Source: a virus. Taken from it: DNA of 50,676 nt. Positions within the stretch are counted from its first letter, which is position 1, and each line of letters begins with the position of its first letter. Shown here in pieces: positions 35,101 to 44,514 of this stretch. The notes below the pieces were generated by a model. That model did not search any database, had not been told where the DNA came from, and saw only the letters and a list, made by a program, of their open reading frames with translations. The position numbers and the translations under genes were made by a program. The stretch spans positions 1 through 50,676 of IMG/VR virus record IMGVR_UViG_3300028025_003610; one strand, 5' to 3'.

Positions 35101-38100
35101 AGAGCTGCCTCTATGGGTAAGTCAATTTTAAATCGTGGAGCTTCCTTATCTGGTGGAGCAATGGGAGCAGCATTTGCTTTGAACTCTATTGGAGCAATGA
35201 ATGAAGGATTTGCTAATGCTACCGCAGGTTTAACAAAGTTTACAAATGGATTATTCTTAGCTACTAGTGCCATGCAGCTAATGCAAGGTGGCGTAGGTGG
35301 AATTGGTGGTGCTGGTGGAAAACTAAGGGCTAGTGGAAATAAACTTCAAGTTCTTGGAAGAGCAAAGAATATAGCTGCTGGTGGAGCATCAAGATCTGGA
35401 AGTGCTCTAATGATGGCTGGAAGAGGACTATCTCTTCTTGGAGGTCCAGTTGGAATTGCTGCACTTGCTGCGGTTACAGCAGTAACAGCAGGAATTATTG
35501 CTTACAGAAGAGCCATTAGTGAAGCAAGAAAAGAAGGCGAAGCAATGTATGCTTCACAAACTGGAGCAGCTGAATATTATGGAATTACCCTAAAGTCTGT
35601 AAATGACCAGATGAAGGCTAATGCTGAAATTTCTAAAAACCTTGGATTGTCTCCAACTGCAACTGCACAAGGTGTAGATCCAGCACTAAAGAAAGCAATC
35701 TTAGACCAAGAAGAAAACAAGAAACTAGTTGAGCAATTAAAGGGCTCGTCTGATCCAGCTTCTTTGTTGCTTGGTCAGTATGGAAAAATGCTACAACAAG
35801 GATTTAGCCCAGCACAAGCAAAAGAAGTTTTATCAGTATTATCTCAGGCATCAGGTCAAATGGGAGCTCTTACTAAAATGAACGGGACTCTTTCTGGGAT
35901 TACAACTGCTTCACAAGCAACTGCTGCTGTTGGCAGATCCTATGCTGGAAATGTTTCAGGTTTGATGGGAACTGGAGAGGTATTCTCTGGAAAAGAACAG
36001 GCAAGAGTTCAAGGAGCATTTGGTGGAGTAATTCAATCTGCCCTACTATCTGCTGACTTAGGAGAAGGACTAAAGATTTTAGAAGATAGTGTTGCTACTA
36101 CATTTGCAGCAGGAGCTAAAAAGGGATTCTCTGAGGAAGCAATTGGTAAAACTTTAAATAAATCTATTACTACGCAACTAACAGATATGGGATTCAAAGA
36201 AGGAGATCCAATATTTGAAGCAGTAAATGGTCTTGGAACATCTATGGAAGATACAAAAGACAAGATGTTATTAGTGCAAGCTGCTGCAGCTGGAATAGAC
36301 ATGTCACAGTTCCTAGCTGATGGAAAAGCTTCTCAAGAAGAGCTTAGACAAATTGCTTTACAGTTAGCTCAAATTGATGCAGCAGCACAAATTGATTTAC
36401 AAATTGATGCTCAGCTAGATACAGAGATTCAACAATTAGGTGAAATAAAAGACGCAGAATCTGCAAGATATGATAATCTTATTGCTAAAAATGAAGCAGC
36501 AAAAGATGCAGAAAATGAAAGACATAAAAACTTTACAAAGAACATTGAAAAGAAAAATAAGGCACTCGAAAAAGAAATTAAAAAAATTGAAGAAGGTGCA
36601 GACACATATGTCAAGGCTCTTGAAAAAGAAAATAAGGCAGATCAGTTTAGAAACAATCAACGCCAAACTGCACTTGGTGGCTTAGAGTCTTTAGCTTCTG
36701 GAGATGTCTTTGGGTTTATTCAATCTCAGCAACAAATGGCTGCAGATGCTGCAGATTATGGAAGAACAACAGAAATAGATAGAATTAAAGAAGTAGCAGA
36801 TGCTGCAGAGAAAAAACTACAGGATCAAATTGATAAGAATAAAGAACTAGCTGATGGTGAAGACGAAAGACATGAAAATAGGATGTCTCAGTTAGACAAG
36901 GAAAATGAGAAGATTCAAAGAAATAAAGCTTCAACAATTCAGTCAATTGATGCTGCAATTGCACAGGCACAAAAACTAAAAGATCTTGCCCCTGGAGCAA
37001 ACCTATCTGATGATATGGACAAGTACATTGGAACTCTTGGAACTCTTGCTACAAAGTTACCTCCACAGGCACAAAAGCTAGTAACTGATTTAGCTAGTAC
37101 ATTTAACAAAGACTTTAACAATATTGTTAATAAGTCTATTGAAGCAGCAGGTGCAGAATATGGAATTACCGATAAGGATGCCTTATCCTTACTAATTAAA
37201 GATAGCATTTCCACTATCAATGCTCCAGATAATAGAAGAAATAAAAAAGCAGCAACTGGTGGATTTATTCAGGGTCCTGGTACAAAGAATTCAGATTCAA
37301 TTCCTGCAAGATTATCTAATGGGGAATATGTAGTTCGTGCGTCTGCTGTAGATCAATATGGTGTTGGAATGCTAAATCAGATTAATGAAAAGAAATTTGC
37401 AGGTGGTGGATTTGTTGGTGCTTCAGCAGCTGGAGCACAAACTGCCACAGCTCTTGGATATGGTGCAGTAACTGAATCAACAGTAAGGCAAGGAATAGCA
37501 AAGGCTATTGGAGATGTCCTTGCAAATGAAGAGCCAGAAAATAGTGAAGGTCCAGCAAGCTCTTCTTCAGTGGCAAACTATAAGCTTTTAGGTGCAGTTG
37601 CAAAAATTCTTCTTGGTGGAGCTAGAGTAAGTGCTAGAGGATTCTATAGCAGTGGAAATGCTCACAGTGCTAGATACGGTGGAAGAGCAATTGACTATGC
37701 TGTTGGAAGTGGAACCCCAGTTTATGCTATGGCTGGTGGTAGAGCCTCTGTTCGTAATCTAGGAAATAGATCATTTGGAAAGTATGTTTCTATTACACAC
37801 GCTGATGGAACAGAGTCTTTATATGCACACTTAAGCGGATTTGAAATTGGAAGTGGAAATGTTTCTGCTGGTCAAAAGATTGGATACTCAGGAAATTCTG
37901 GAAATTCAACAGGAGATCACCTACACTTTGAATGGTCAGGTCTTAATCCAGGATCTAATCCTCCAGGTATGCGTATGGGTGGAATAACAATGTCAAATGG
38001 TCTTGCTAATCTACATCAAGGAGAAGCAGTACTAACATCACCATTGACCGCAGATCTTAAAGCAGGAATTGAAGCAATGAAATATAATATACCTCAAAAT

Positions 38101-38259
38101 AATCAAGGGTCTGTTGATGCTTCAACAATCTCAAACAATTCAGTCTATAATATTAATGTTGATGCTTCAGGAACAAATAATCCAAGAGAGGTTGCCAACC
38201 AAGTGGTTAAAGCAATTAGAAGTGAAGAAAATAGAAGAAGTTTTGGAAGGAAGGTATAA
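32089..38259 (+). CDS. Tape measure protein with M23-like domain, about 2056 aa
   Basis: The largest gene of the window, after the chaperones. Start: ATG 32089 with TTAGGAG 6-7 bases upstream (an ATG at 32083 is closer). Order: helical N-terminal third with TMP signature (NWGKNTQWAGRQLTVGLTVP, about 177-196; LAADLAATGLEGQKL); hydrophobic segments near 560-580 and 1120-1150; repeated DSVPALLMPGEFV and DSIPARLSNGEYVV segments; long coiled coil with EIKKIEEGADTYVKALEKEN; and, near 1858-1950, an M23 peptidase-like domain ending GDHLHFEW. The first Zn-binding His of M23 is not seen where expected. By the usual 0.15 nm per residue the tail would be about 300 nm long. Confidence 0.93.
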   Translation: MADINANFEYDADFGPAIAQVRSLAREISLLNNSFNSLDKAALTAKKQLATSFGTNVKSLGAFQTTMVDLSSDVDRFGEALQKNKLHMRDYFKEARRAYTEGSRVRKLAVEQVRKAQSEIVSLGKDATGRNKGMVITPLSVDTKNMTTSMNIAREQFNIFNKLVQDGSRELINWGKNTQWAGRQLTVGLTVPLTILGASLSKTFRDFDKELTRFQKVYGSDLVTTTTNASQEMRKQVELLAKDIAGKFGIAVSETAALAADLAATGLEGQKLTSSIQQTTRLAVLGEVDRQEAMKATLALQSAFNMSTQELSDSINFLNAVENQTSVSIQDLTEAIPRTGPVIKALGGDVKDLSVLLVAMKEGGINAAEGANAIKSGMASLINPTKQAAATAKGFGIDLEGIVTRNKGKLMPTILEFQQAMMGLDEFSRAQIIEQVFGKYQFARIAALFDNLNQAGSQTVEVIKLMSASSTDLASIANQELRTLTESTSMRFQRAMESIKASLLPIGEALTRSVIPFLEKAADLFNKLVEFGKNLPEPVKNFIKLATGITAIAGPIVMITGVLANFLGYVTKGAMGIVNLGRAVMGIPTKQFELLNTEQIVALKTTDLLTSAYARQDQTLARLTSTMGAYVAALKNQAATNPGQFVPGSKGKPIKRAGGGGVPGTGNTDSVPALLMPGEFVMNKKATQKYGPIIAAMNEGTIQGFAKAGPVRRSTERSHLTPQLPLSASSEDISTLIEEGFGPFIKVLSKLTMELPRSLNRGMNKGVGDERGVTQQQFDTGYSLTGGKRLFHSASMAGIDIADPSQQKVLADLEEQIKLKTIQISKSTGASKIHDGHLYQATEQVFKEFMGMEGAAKQVTTKLHALAQQSDETRISGHTKKVREMLANGTATVVDGNIVLTKDKSVQLGRQRTSGKGGISQTLGSRASRSTKLVYTEGEDLGKAATTGAAKGAGTESPSKKTKKVGKDIAQGLIVGMNEDADDVARAGQNLTASATTGVQRGRQRAASMGKSILNRGASLSGGAMGAAFALNSIGAMNEGFANATAGLTKFTNGLFLATSAMQLMQGGVGGIGGAGGKLRASGNKLQVLGRAKNIAAGGASRSGSALMMAGRGLSLLGGPVGIAALAAVTAVTAGIIAYRRAISEARKEGEAMYASQTGAAEYYGITLKSVNDQMKANAEISKNLGLSPTATAQGVDPALKKAILDQEENKKLVEQLKGSSDPASLLLGQYGKMLQQGFSPAQAKEVLSVLSQASGQMGALTKMNGTLSGITTASQATAAVGRSYAGNVSGLMGTGEVFSGKEQARVQGAFGGVIQSALLSADLGEGLKILEDSVATTFAAGAKKGFSEEAIGKTLNKSITTQLTDMGFKEGDPIFEAVNGLGTSMEDTKDKMLLVQAAAAGIDMSQFLADGKASQEELRQIALQLAQIDAAAQIDLQIDAQLDTEIQQLGEIKDAESARYDNLIAKNEAAKDAENERHKNFTKNIEKKNKALEKEIKKIEEGADTYVKALEKENKADQFRNNQRQTALGGLESLASGDVFGFIQSQQQMAADAADYGRTTEIDRIKEVADAAEKKLQDQIDKNKELADGEDERHENRMSQLDKENEKIQRNKASTIQSIDAAIAQAQKLKDLAPGANLSDDMDKYIGTLGTLATKLPPQAQKLVTDLASTFNKDFNNIVNKSIEAAGAEYGITDKDALSLLIKDSISTINAPDNRRNKKAATGGFIQGPGTKNSDSIPARLSNGEYVVRASAVDQYGVGMLNQINEKKFAGGGFVGASAAGAQTATALGYGAVTESTVRQGIAKAIGDVLANEEPENSEGPASSSSVANYKLLGAVAKILLGGARVSARGFYSSGNAHSARYGGRAIDYAVGSGTPVYAMAGGRASVRNLGNRSFGKYVSITHADGTESLYAHLSGFEIGSGNVSAGQKIGYSGNSGNSTGDHLHFEWSGLNPGSNPPGMRMGGITMSNGLANLHQGEAVLTSPLTADLKAGIEAMKYNIPQNNQGSVDASTISNNSVYNINVDASGTNNPREVANQVVKAIRSEENRRSFGRKV

Positions 38260-38262
38260 TAG

Positions 38263-38790
38263 ATGGCTCAAGCAAGTTTAAGTAGTGTTTGGTTAAGACC
38301 ATCACTTATTGTATTTTCCACAAATGAACCAATTGCTGGAACAGGTGATAACGTTGGAAAATGGGATTTTGGATCTGGAGGAACTACACTTTATTTAACT
38401 GATGATAATAGACAGCCTCTTCAAGTATCACCAGAAAGAATAGAATCTAGAAGAAGAATGATTGATGGAACAATGCGTTCTGTTCATGTTGCAGACAAAA
38501 TGTCTTTCTCTACTTCTTGGGAGAATATTTCTTCAAGAAAATTAAATGGAGCAAAGGCAATAACCTCAGATGGATTTGCAGCTGGTATAGACATTAAAGA
38601 CTGGTATGAGGCAAACTATGATGATTTTTGGATGCTGTTAATTTATGACAATAATGACGACCTAGCTGTCGGATCTGGAGCTAATGTAGAAAAGTATAAT
38701 GTATTTTTTGACAGCTTTGACTTTACAGTAACAAAGAGAGGTCAATTTAATGATCTTTGGGACGTGTCTATTGATTTGGTAGAGGTATAA
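38263..38790 (+). CDS. Probable distal tail protein, 175 aa
   Basis: It is the first gene after the tape measure, the usual place of the distal tail (Dit) protein. It begins MAQASLSSVWLRPSLIVFST; RRRMIDGTMRSVHVADKMSF (about 64-83) and FFDSFDFTVTKRGQFNDLWD (about 147-166) resemble the N-terminal beta-sandwich ring domain of Dit or a related hub partner. Its small size would fit a Dit without C-terminal galectin domain. ATG with AAGGAAGG upstream. It overlaps the next start by one base (TAATG). Confidence 0.62.
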   Translation: MAQASLSSVWLRPSLIVFSTNEPIAGTGDNVGKWDFGSGGTTLYLTDDNRQPLQVSPERIESRRRMIDGTMRSVHVADKMSFSTSWENISSRKLNGAKAITSDGFAAGIDIKDWYEANYDDFWMLLIYDNNDDLAVGSGANVEKYNVFFDSFDFTVTKRGQFNDLWDVSIDLVEV

Positions 38791-41700
38791 TGCTATCAAC
38801 AGGAAACACTGAAATAGACAATCTATTTAAAAACTCTAAAACTATTTCTTCAAAACATAAAATTCTTGCAGAGTGGAATCATAATGCTTACACCTTTGTA
38901 GACTATATTGGTTCTTATCCACTAGACATAGTTGGTGACGGTGTAGAGGCTGATCAAACTCAGGCACTAACTTTTAATACTAGTCAGCTTACAGGATGTT
39001 GGGACAATGGTGGTCACTATTATTCAATAAATTCAAGCTCTGGAAACTATGAAGTGGAAGAGCTAGAAAGAAAAAAAATAAATCCCATAAAAGATATTAT
39101 AAGTCCAGAAAGACCAGACCCTGGTATTATCTTTCCAGTAGTATATCCTGCTTCTACTACTAGAAATATTGTAAGTGATGCTAATGATGCCAGAGCATAC
39201 AATATTCTTCAAAATAGCAATAGGGTATATGCAGCAAATGAGTCTCAGTCTGGAAAGTACTGGGTATCAGCAAGAAGATGTAAATCAAATTCAACTTACT
39301 CTATTAATAGCAATTTTATAGGTGTTTCAAATTCTTCTGGAAAAATGTCTGGCAATAATGCATTTATTCATTATAAAGAATCGGTAAGAGCCAATAAGAT
39401 TGTTATAAAAACACAAACGGTTAATGGATATGCCAGAGATTTCACCGTTGAGGTACTATTAGCTAATAACACTACATGGACATCTATTTATAGAACAACA
39501 AATAGCACAACCATGAATGATGGCATTCTAAGACTTTCTAGAAAATATGTTTCTGGAAGTTGGCAGTGGGTAGTTGCAGCAGGTGTTGAAGAGGAAGGAA
39601 CAATAACAAGTTTCTTAAAATCAGATACAACTGGCTACCAAGCTATTCGTGGAATTAGATTTTCTGTACAAGAATTAGCAGACGTTGCCACTAACAATCC
39701 AAAAGAAAATGGAACACTAGATATTATTGAAATATCTGCAAGAATGGTTGTTGATATGTCTTCATATACTGAATCATTTTCTAGTAGCTCAAACCTTGGA
39801 GATTCTGTGCTTGGTCTTCCAATTGGATCAATGGTTCAGGGTAGCGGATCAATAAAATTATTTAGCGAAGAAAACTTAATTAGTGATAAAAACATTTTAT
39901 CAATTTTTTATGGAATGCTAAAACCAAATGTTAAGTTTACCTTTTTACATGAAGTGACAAAAGAAACTGTAACAAAATATATTCCTATAAATGTCATGTA
40001 TGTGGACTCTTGGGAAGAATCAGAAGACTGGTCAGTATCAGCATCACTAAGTGACTATATGAAGTTTCTTAAAGACAAACCAGCACCAGACATTTTGTTA
40101 GGTGCCTTGGATGGAATTAGAGTTTCATCTATAATTAAAATCTTATTAGATAATGCAGGTTTTACTAGATTCTCATTTAATAAGACTGCAGAAACTAAAG
40201 AGTATGAATATGAAGATGTAAGAGTAGACTTTTTCTGGTGTAAAAAAGAAATGTCTGTAGCAGAAGCAATTGATCAACTTGCTAAGACTGCACAGCTTTC
40301 CGTATACTTTGACCAGTTTGGAATTTTAAACGCAGCAACAAAAGAGTCTGTTTTACAAAAAACAGAAAGCTGGAACTATGCTTTGGTTGGAGATTATAAA
40401 GAGCTAGACTCAGGAGATCCAGAATATTCTTCAATTAATGGAAACTATATATCAAACATTGAAAGATTTGAAGACTCTTTATTGCCACCGATTAATTCAG
40501 GAGAAGTCGCTTATTCCTCTCTTGGCATACCAAAGGGGTCTATGGCTTTAATAGATAAAAGCTTGGTAAACTCTGCCTCATCAAATATTTCAATAGATAC
40601 ATCAAAAATTATTGATGCAGGGTATTCAGAAGTTACCTTAAACAGAGATTTGTCTTATATTCCACAACAGGTTTGGAGTCCAAATAGCGATCAGCAAAAT
40701 GGAAAAGACTCTTTGCTTTCTGCTGGAATCTTAATAAAAGATCTTTTATCTTCAAGACCAAAAACAATATTATTAAATGATAAAATTGAAGCAAAAAATA
40801 AAAACGATGCCATAAGAATAGCATTTTCTGGTATGACTGCTACAGAAAAATCATCATGTCAAATTATTATTGCAGAAAATGATATGGCTGTTTCTTTTAG
40901 GAACAGGTTCTCTGGATACGTTTATATTGATACAGAACTAATTAAGTTTTATGGAATTTTGTACAATGTAACAAGACCAGGATATGCAAGTGAAACAAAA
41001 ATATACTTTTCTCAAGCTGAGGTAGATGGAGAGATAGCTTCTTCTCCATCTGGATCAAGTTTTGTTCCCTACTCCCTAATTGTTTATATGGATATGGCAG
41101 TTGATTCTTATCCAGACTCTTTGGCTTCTACTCCAAATGGATACATATATTTTTGTAAAGATGATGGCAGAGGACATAAAGACACGGCGGTTTCGTTACA
41201 TTACTGCGGACTAGTTGAAAGCAATGGTTGGTCAAAATTTGCAAGTAAACTTTATGCTTCACCTACTGGTCAGATTTCAAATTATGGTCAGTCAATGAAA
41301 GTAATGGTAGATACTATGGTTCCAGATTCAGTAAATATTGGACAAAATTCATTTGGTTATGGTGGGTATGCTAATTTAGCTGGGGCTCCATCAAATAAGA
41401 CTGGAACTGGCACTATTGATTTTGAATCAATTCAGATTGATATTAAAGATACAGGGCAGCAAGTTATAAATGGATTCTCAAAAAATGTAGCATTTAATCC
41501 AACAAGAATTGGAACAAGAATGAATTTGTTTACTCCAAAAGATTCTCCAAATACAATATCAAATATTGCTGGAATTTCTTTTTACCTATCTGGTTCTTCT
41601 GCAACTACTGGATACTTCTTAGAAGTTCAGTCTCCTGGAGAAAACTATGATCCAACCAATCCACAGCTTGATAACATAAAGCTATATAAGGTATACAATG

Positions 41701-42755
41701 ACTCTGGAACAATAAAGCCAAAACTTTTAGGTTCTGCTTGGTATAAAGATGCTTCACCAACCTCTTTTGAAAGAACAATCGCTATCACAGATGCAGGTAA
41801 AACAGAAGAAGCATTAACAAGCGTTTTTTCTTTAGAAGTTGCTGTCCTAGATAGCAAAAAAGATTTTATAGTTTATATAAATGGAAAAGAAGCCATGAGA
41901 GCCCATGACGCTTCACCACTTTCTCCAACAAACAATGTGGGAGTATTTGTAAGAGATGACTCTAATGCTATCTATGATTATGTTTATGCAATCACTACTC
42001 CAAATGGAAGTTATCCATCACTAGAATCTTTATCTAGTAACGAAGATAGTTTTTATGGAGCAAATATTGAGTTGTCTAAATCTAGAGGAATTTTCTCTCC
42101 ATTTATTAAAACTCTTCTAGGATCCTCTTTTCCAATTTACTATGATGACTTTGGAAACACAGTAAGAGAAGCAAAGTATATTCAGGCTAGATTTAATGAG
42201 CCAGCATTCTCAACAAAATTAATAGAACTCAGTAGAGTAAATCCAGATTATTTTATTAAAGAATTTAAAAGCACATCATGGGGGGCATCATTTTGGGTAT
42301 ACAACTCTTCAAGGAATATGGTTTGGCTAGGAAATGGAACTCTATTCCCATTGTTTATTTCTGGAATTGTTTTAAAGAAAATGAGCGGTGGAACAGTAAG
42401 TATTGAAGATGCCATAACAAAAAATTCTGACTTAGAAGATGCCTTGGAAATGAACAAAAAGCTTTATGGAGAGCAGTCAGTAAATATATCTGCAGAGTAC
42501 TTAAACAACTATGATGAAGCTAGTTCTCTAGCAGATTGGATTGCAAAATATTCCTCTCTTGAAAAAAGAGAAATCAATGCAACAATATTCCCAAATCCAC
42601 TGCTACAGCTTGGAGATAAAATAAAGGTTGTTTATAAATCAAGAGGGTACTCGTATAATGATATTGGAGATAAGACCTATGTGTTATCTGAAATAGATTA
42701 TAATGTAAATGACAGTGGAATATCTATGGATGTAGTTTTGAGGGAGATGTTGTAA
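38790..42755 (+). CDS. Tail hub / tail-associated protein, 1321 aa
   Basis: A large gene after Dit, in the position of the tail hub (Tal/gp27-like). Regions: about 1-190, unclear; about 195-330, beta with KIVIKTQTVNGYARDFTVEV, like an F5/8-type C domain; about 345-560, VTKYIPINVMYVDSWEESED and SVAEAIDQLAKTAQLSVYFD, helix and strand of hub domains; about 830-1090, a concanavalin-like part (ISFYLSGSSATTGYFLEVQS; FIVYINGKEAMRAHD); C-terminus QLGDKIKVVYKSRGYSYNDI. It probably forms a trimer at the tail tip and closes the tube. Confidence 0.7.
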   Translation: MLSTGNTEIDNLFKNSKTISSKHKILAEWNHNAYTFVDYIGSYPLDIVGDGVEADQTQALTFNTSQLTGCWDNGGHYYSINSSSGNYEVEELERKKINPIKDIISPERPDPGIIFPVVYPASTTRNIVSDANDARAYNILQNSNRVYAANESQSGKYWVSARRCKSNSTYSINSNFIGVSNSSGKMSGNNAFIHYKESVRANKIVIKTQTVNGYARDFTVEVLLANNTTWTSIYRTTNSTTMNDGILRLSRKYVSGSWQWVVAAGVEEEGTITSFLKSDTTGYQAIRGIRFSVQELADVATNNPKENGTLDIIEISARMVVDMSSYTESFSSSSNLGDSVLGLPIGSMVQGSGSIKLFSEENLISDKNILSIFYGMLKPNVKFTFLHEVTKETVTKYIPINVMYVDSWEESEDWSVSASLSDYMKFLKDKPAPDILLGALDGIRVSSIIKILLDNAGFTRFSFNKTAETKEYEYEDVRVDFFWCKKEMSVAEAIDQLAKTAQLSVYFDQFGILNAATKESVLQKTESWNYALVGDYKELDSGDPEYSSINGNYISNIERFEDSLLPPINSGEVAYSSLGIPKGSMALIDKSLVNSASSNISIDTSKIIDAGYSEVTLNRDLSYIPQQVWSPNSDQQNGKDSLLSAGILIKDLLSSRPKTILLNDKIEAKNKNDAIRIAFSGMTATEKSSCQIIIAENDMAVSFRNRFSGYVYIDTELIKFYGILYNVTRPGYASETKIYFSQAEVDGEIASSPSGSSFVPYSLIVYMDMAVDSYPDSLASTPNGYIYFCKDDGRGHKDTAVSLHYCGLVESNGWSKFASKLYASPTGQISNYGQSMKVMVDTMVPDSVNIGQNSFGYGGYANLAGAPSNKTGTGTIDFESIQIDIKDTGQQVINGFSKNVAFNPTRIGTRMNLFTPKDSPNTISNIAGISFYLSGSSATTGYFLEVQSPGENYDPTNPQLDNIKLYKVYNDSGTIKPKLLGSAWYKDASPTSFERTIAITDAGKTEEALTSVFSLEVAVLDSKKDFIVYINGKEAMRAHDASPLSPTNNVGVFVRDDSNAIYDYVYAITTPNGSYPSLESLSSNEDSFYGANIELSKSRGIFSPFIKTLLGSSFPIYYDDFGNTVREAKYIQARFNEPAFSTKLIELSRVNPDYFIKEFKSTSWGASFWVYNSSRNMVWLGNGTLFPLFISGIVLKKMSGGTVSIEDAITKNSDLEDALEMNKKLYGEQSVNISAEYLNNYDEASSLADWIAKYSSLEKREINATIFPNPLLQLGDKIKVVYKSRGYSYNDIGDKTYVLSEIDYNVNDSGISMDVVLREML

Positions 42756-43498
42756 TGCCACCATTAAGACAAGGCGGAGGAAATAAGAAGCCTATAGATG
42801 CTATAAAGCAAACGAGAAAAGAAGATGCTAAAGATGTTTATAAAGCTAAGGGTGAGTCTGGAAAAAGAACTAAAACAAAATTAGAAAAAGAAGCAGATAA
42901 GTATAGACAAGCTGGTAAAGACTTTAAAGGCGTTGGCTATATTCCACCAAAAGTTAAAGGTGGCACCTCTGGAGGTAGTGGCAAGGGCAAGACTCCAGGA
43001 CCAAAAGAAGTTACCCCAATAGCACCAGAAACAGTTGTTCCTTCTTCAGGAGTAGTTGATGGAGTAAACTATAAAGAGCTTTATTTAGAAGAAGTAAAAA
43101 GGCTTGTACTAAGCCTAGTAAAGAGTGCGAAGTCTCTTCTTATTAGATATAATTTTTCTGGTATAGATAGAGTTGCAGAATATTATTTAGATGCAGATAG
43201 AGAAGCTAAGTCAGAGGCTGTAGCGTCTAGTACCTCAAGACCAGAATCCCCATTCACTTTAGAACAGGCAAGTTTGCAAGATAGATTCTCTTTAGACCTA
43301 AACGAAATAAACAATAAAATTAGTGATTTAACAAATAGCTCTGAGAAATCAATTTATTTTGGTTCTATGAGAGGGGGAACATTTTTACCAAGAGAGGTTA
43401 AAGTTCTTAGAGATGGTCGTACAGGATATGACATGAGACTAACATTTACCTCGATTTCTAATCAAGACTTCATTATAAAATGCTATGAAGTATCTTAA
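42755..43498 (+). CDS. Tail-tip structural protein with basic linker, 247 aa
   Basis: The start is coupled to the previous stop (TAATG). Residues 1-90 are Lys/Gly-rich and disordered (RQGGGNKKPIDAIKQTRKED, GGTSGGSGKGKTPGPKEV). About 100-160 are helical with LYLEEVKRLVLSLVKSAKSL and the end is beta (YDMRLTFTSISNQDFIIKCY). No family is recognised. It probably links hub and fibre. Confidence 0.65.
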   Translation: MPPLRQGGGNKKPIDAIKQTRKEDAKDVYKAKGESGKRTKTKLEKEADKYRQAGKDFKGVGYIPPKVKGGTSGGSGKGKTPGPKEVTPIAPETVVPSSGVVDGVNYKELYLEEVKRLVLSLVKSAKSLLIRYNFSGIDRVAEYYLDADREAKSEAVASSTSRPESPFTLEQASLQDRFSLDLNEINNKISDLTNSSEKSIYFGSMRGGTFLPREVKVLRDGRTGYDMRLTFTSISNQDFIIKCYEVS

Positions 43499-43500
43499 AA

Positions 43501-43515
43501 TGGTATAATTTTACT
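43501..43515 (+). promoter_or_regulatory. Extended -10 promoter giving a leaderless transcript
   Basis: TGG-TATAAT at 43501-43509, six bases, ATG 43516; no ribosome binding site. Exactly the geometry seen at 14605 and 22370. Confidence 0.65.
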
Positions 43516-44514
43516 ATGTTTACTGGGATATATAAAATTTATTTAGATGGGGAATATGTTGGTGAACAGAGAAACTCCATAACAAAAGCTGGAAGAGCTA
43601 TAATTTTAAAATCTTTAATGGGGCTAGTTCCAACTGTTGGTGGAGAGATTCACATAGGTATTGATGGCACTGCAAATGGTACTCCAGATACCAATGGACT
43701 AATCCCAAACAATATACTAGGTTTTGACGTAGCAGCAGCACCAGTCAGACTATCTTATTTGGATAACGCTGGTAATTTTGACGCAATGATATTTAAGGCA
43801 AGTTTTGGAACAACTGCGACTGGTGGAGAGTCCTATAAAATTTATGAGCTTGGGCTGTTCCCATCAAGCGGATCTAGTGATGAAGGTTCAATAAGAGACA
43901 CAGCTCTATTCTCTGGATCTCCATCAGACCTTTGGAAAGAATTAGATACAACCCTGACTTTAAATAGTACAGCTACGGCACCATCAACATCTTGCTATAT
44001 TACCTCAGCTCTTACAACATATTCGTTTAGAGTTGGAGACTCTGCATTATTTATAAAAGCAGATGATGTTTTAAATATGGCAGATTCTTCAAAGCTTTCT
44101 GCATATAACTTTAATCTTTATAATTCCGTAGATACTTTGTCAATAGCTTATTCAAAACTAACTGGCAATACACCAACAATTACAATGAAATTTGAGACCA
44201 CAGTTGATGATTATTTTGTTGGAACATTTGCAATTACTGGAACCCAGACCTATGGAATAGTGAGCAGAACAATTGAGCAGATGCAAACTGCAAAGGTTGG
44301 AAGTCCAAACTGGTCTAATATAAATAAAATAACAATAACTTCAACGGCAGACGTTGTTGTTGATGCAGTAAGATTTAATAATGTTGACTCTATTGATTCT
44401 GTGTATGGAATGGTATCAAGAGCCACTCTTTCTTCTCCAATTACAAAAGCTTCCAATTCCGTAATGGACATTGAATACTACTTAAGCATGGGATTTAACA
44501 AGACGGTAACATAA
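43516..44514 (+). CDS. Tail-tip / fibre-base protein, 332 aa
   Basis: The N-terminal half (MFTGIYKIYLDGEYVGEQRN, KAGRAIILKSLMGLVPTVGG, ESYKIYELGLFPS at about 116-128) is a beta-rich domain like those at the base of phage tail fibres. The C-terminal half is beta-rich with SFRVGDSALFIKADDVLNMA (about 176-195) and KITITSTADVVVDAVRFNNV. It appears leaderless and is the first gene of the last fibre block. The stop overlaps the next ATG by one base. Confidence 0.65.
   Translation: MFTGIYKIYLDGEYVGEQRNSITKAGRAIILKSLMGLVPTVGGEIHIGIDGTANGTPDTNGLIPNNILGFDVAAAPVRLSYLDNAGNFDAMIFKASFGTTATGGESYKIYELGLFPSSGSSDEGSIRDTALFSGSPSDLWKELDTTLTLNSTATAPSTSCYITSALTTYSFRVGDSALFIKADDVLNMADSSKLSAYNFNLYNSVDTLSIAYSKLTGNTPTITMKFETTVDDYFVGTFAITGTQTYGIVSRTIEQMQTAKVGSPNWSNINKITITSTADVVVDAVRFNNVDSIDSVYGMVSRATLSSPITKASNSVMDIEYYLSMGFNKTVT

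Noticed and set aside
36470-36685. Plus-strand Lys-rich 71-codon frame inside the tape measure
   Set aside because: Shadow frame of the coiled-coil region, which is Lys/Glu/Ala-rich; lacks an independent binding site.
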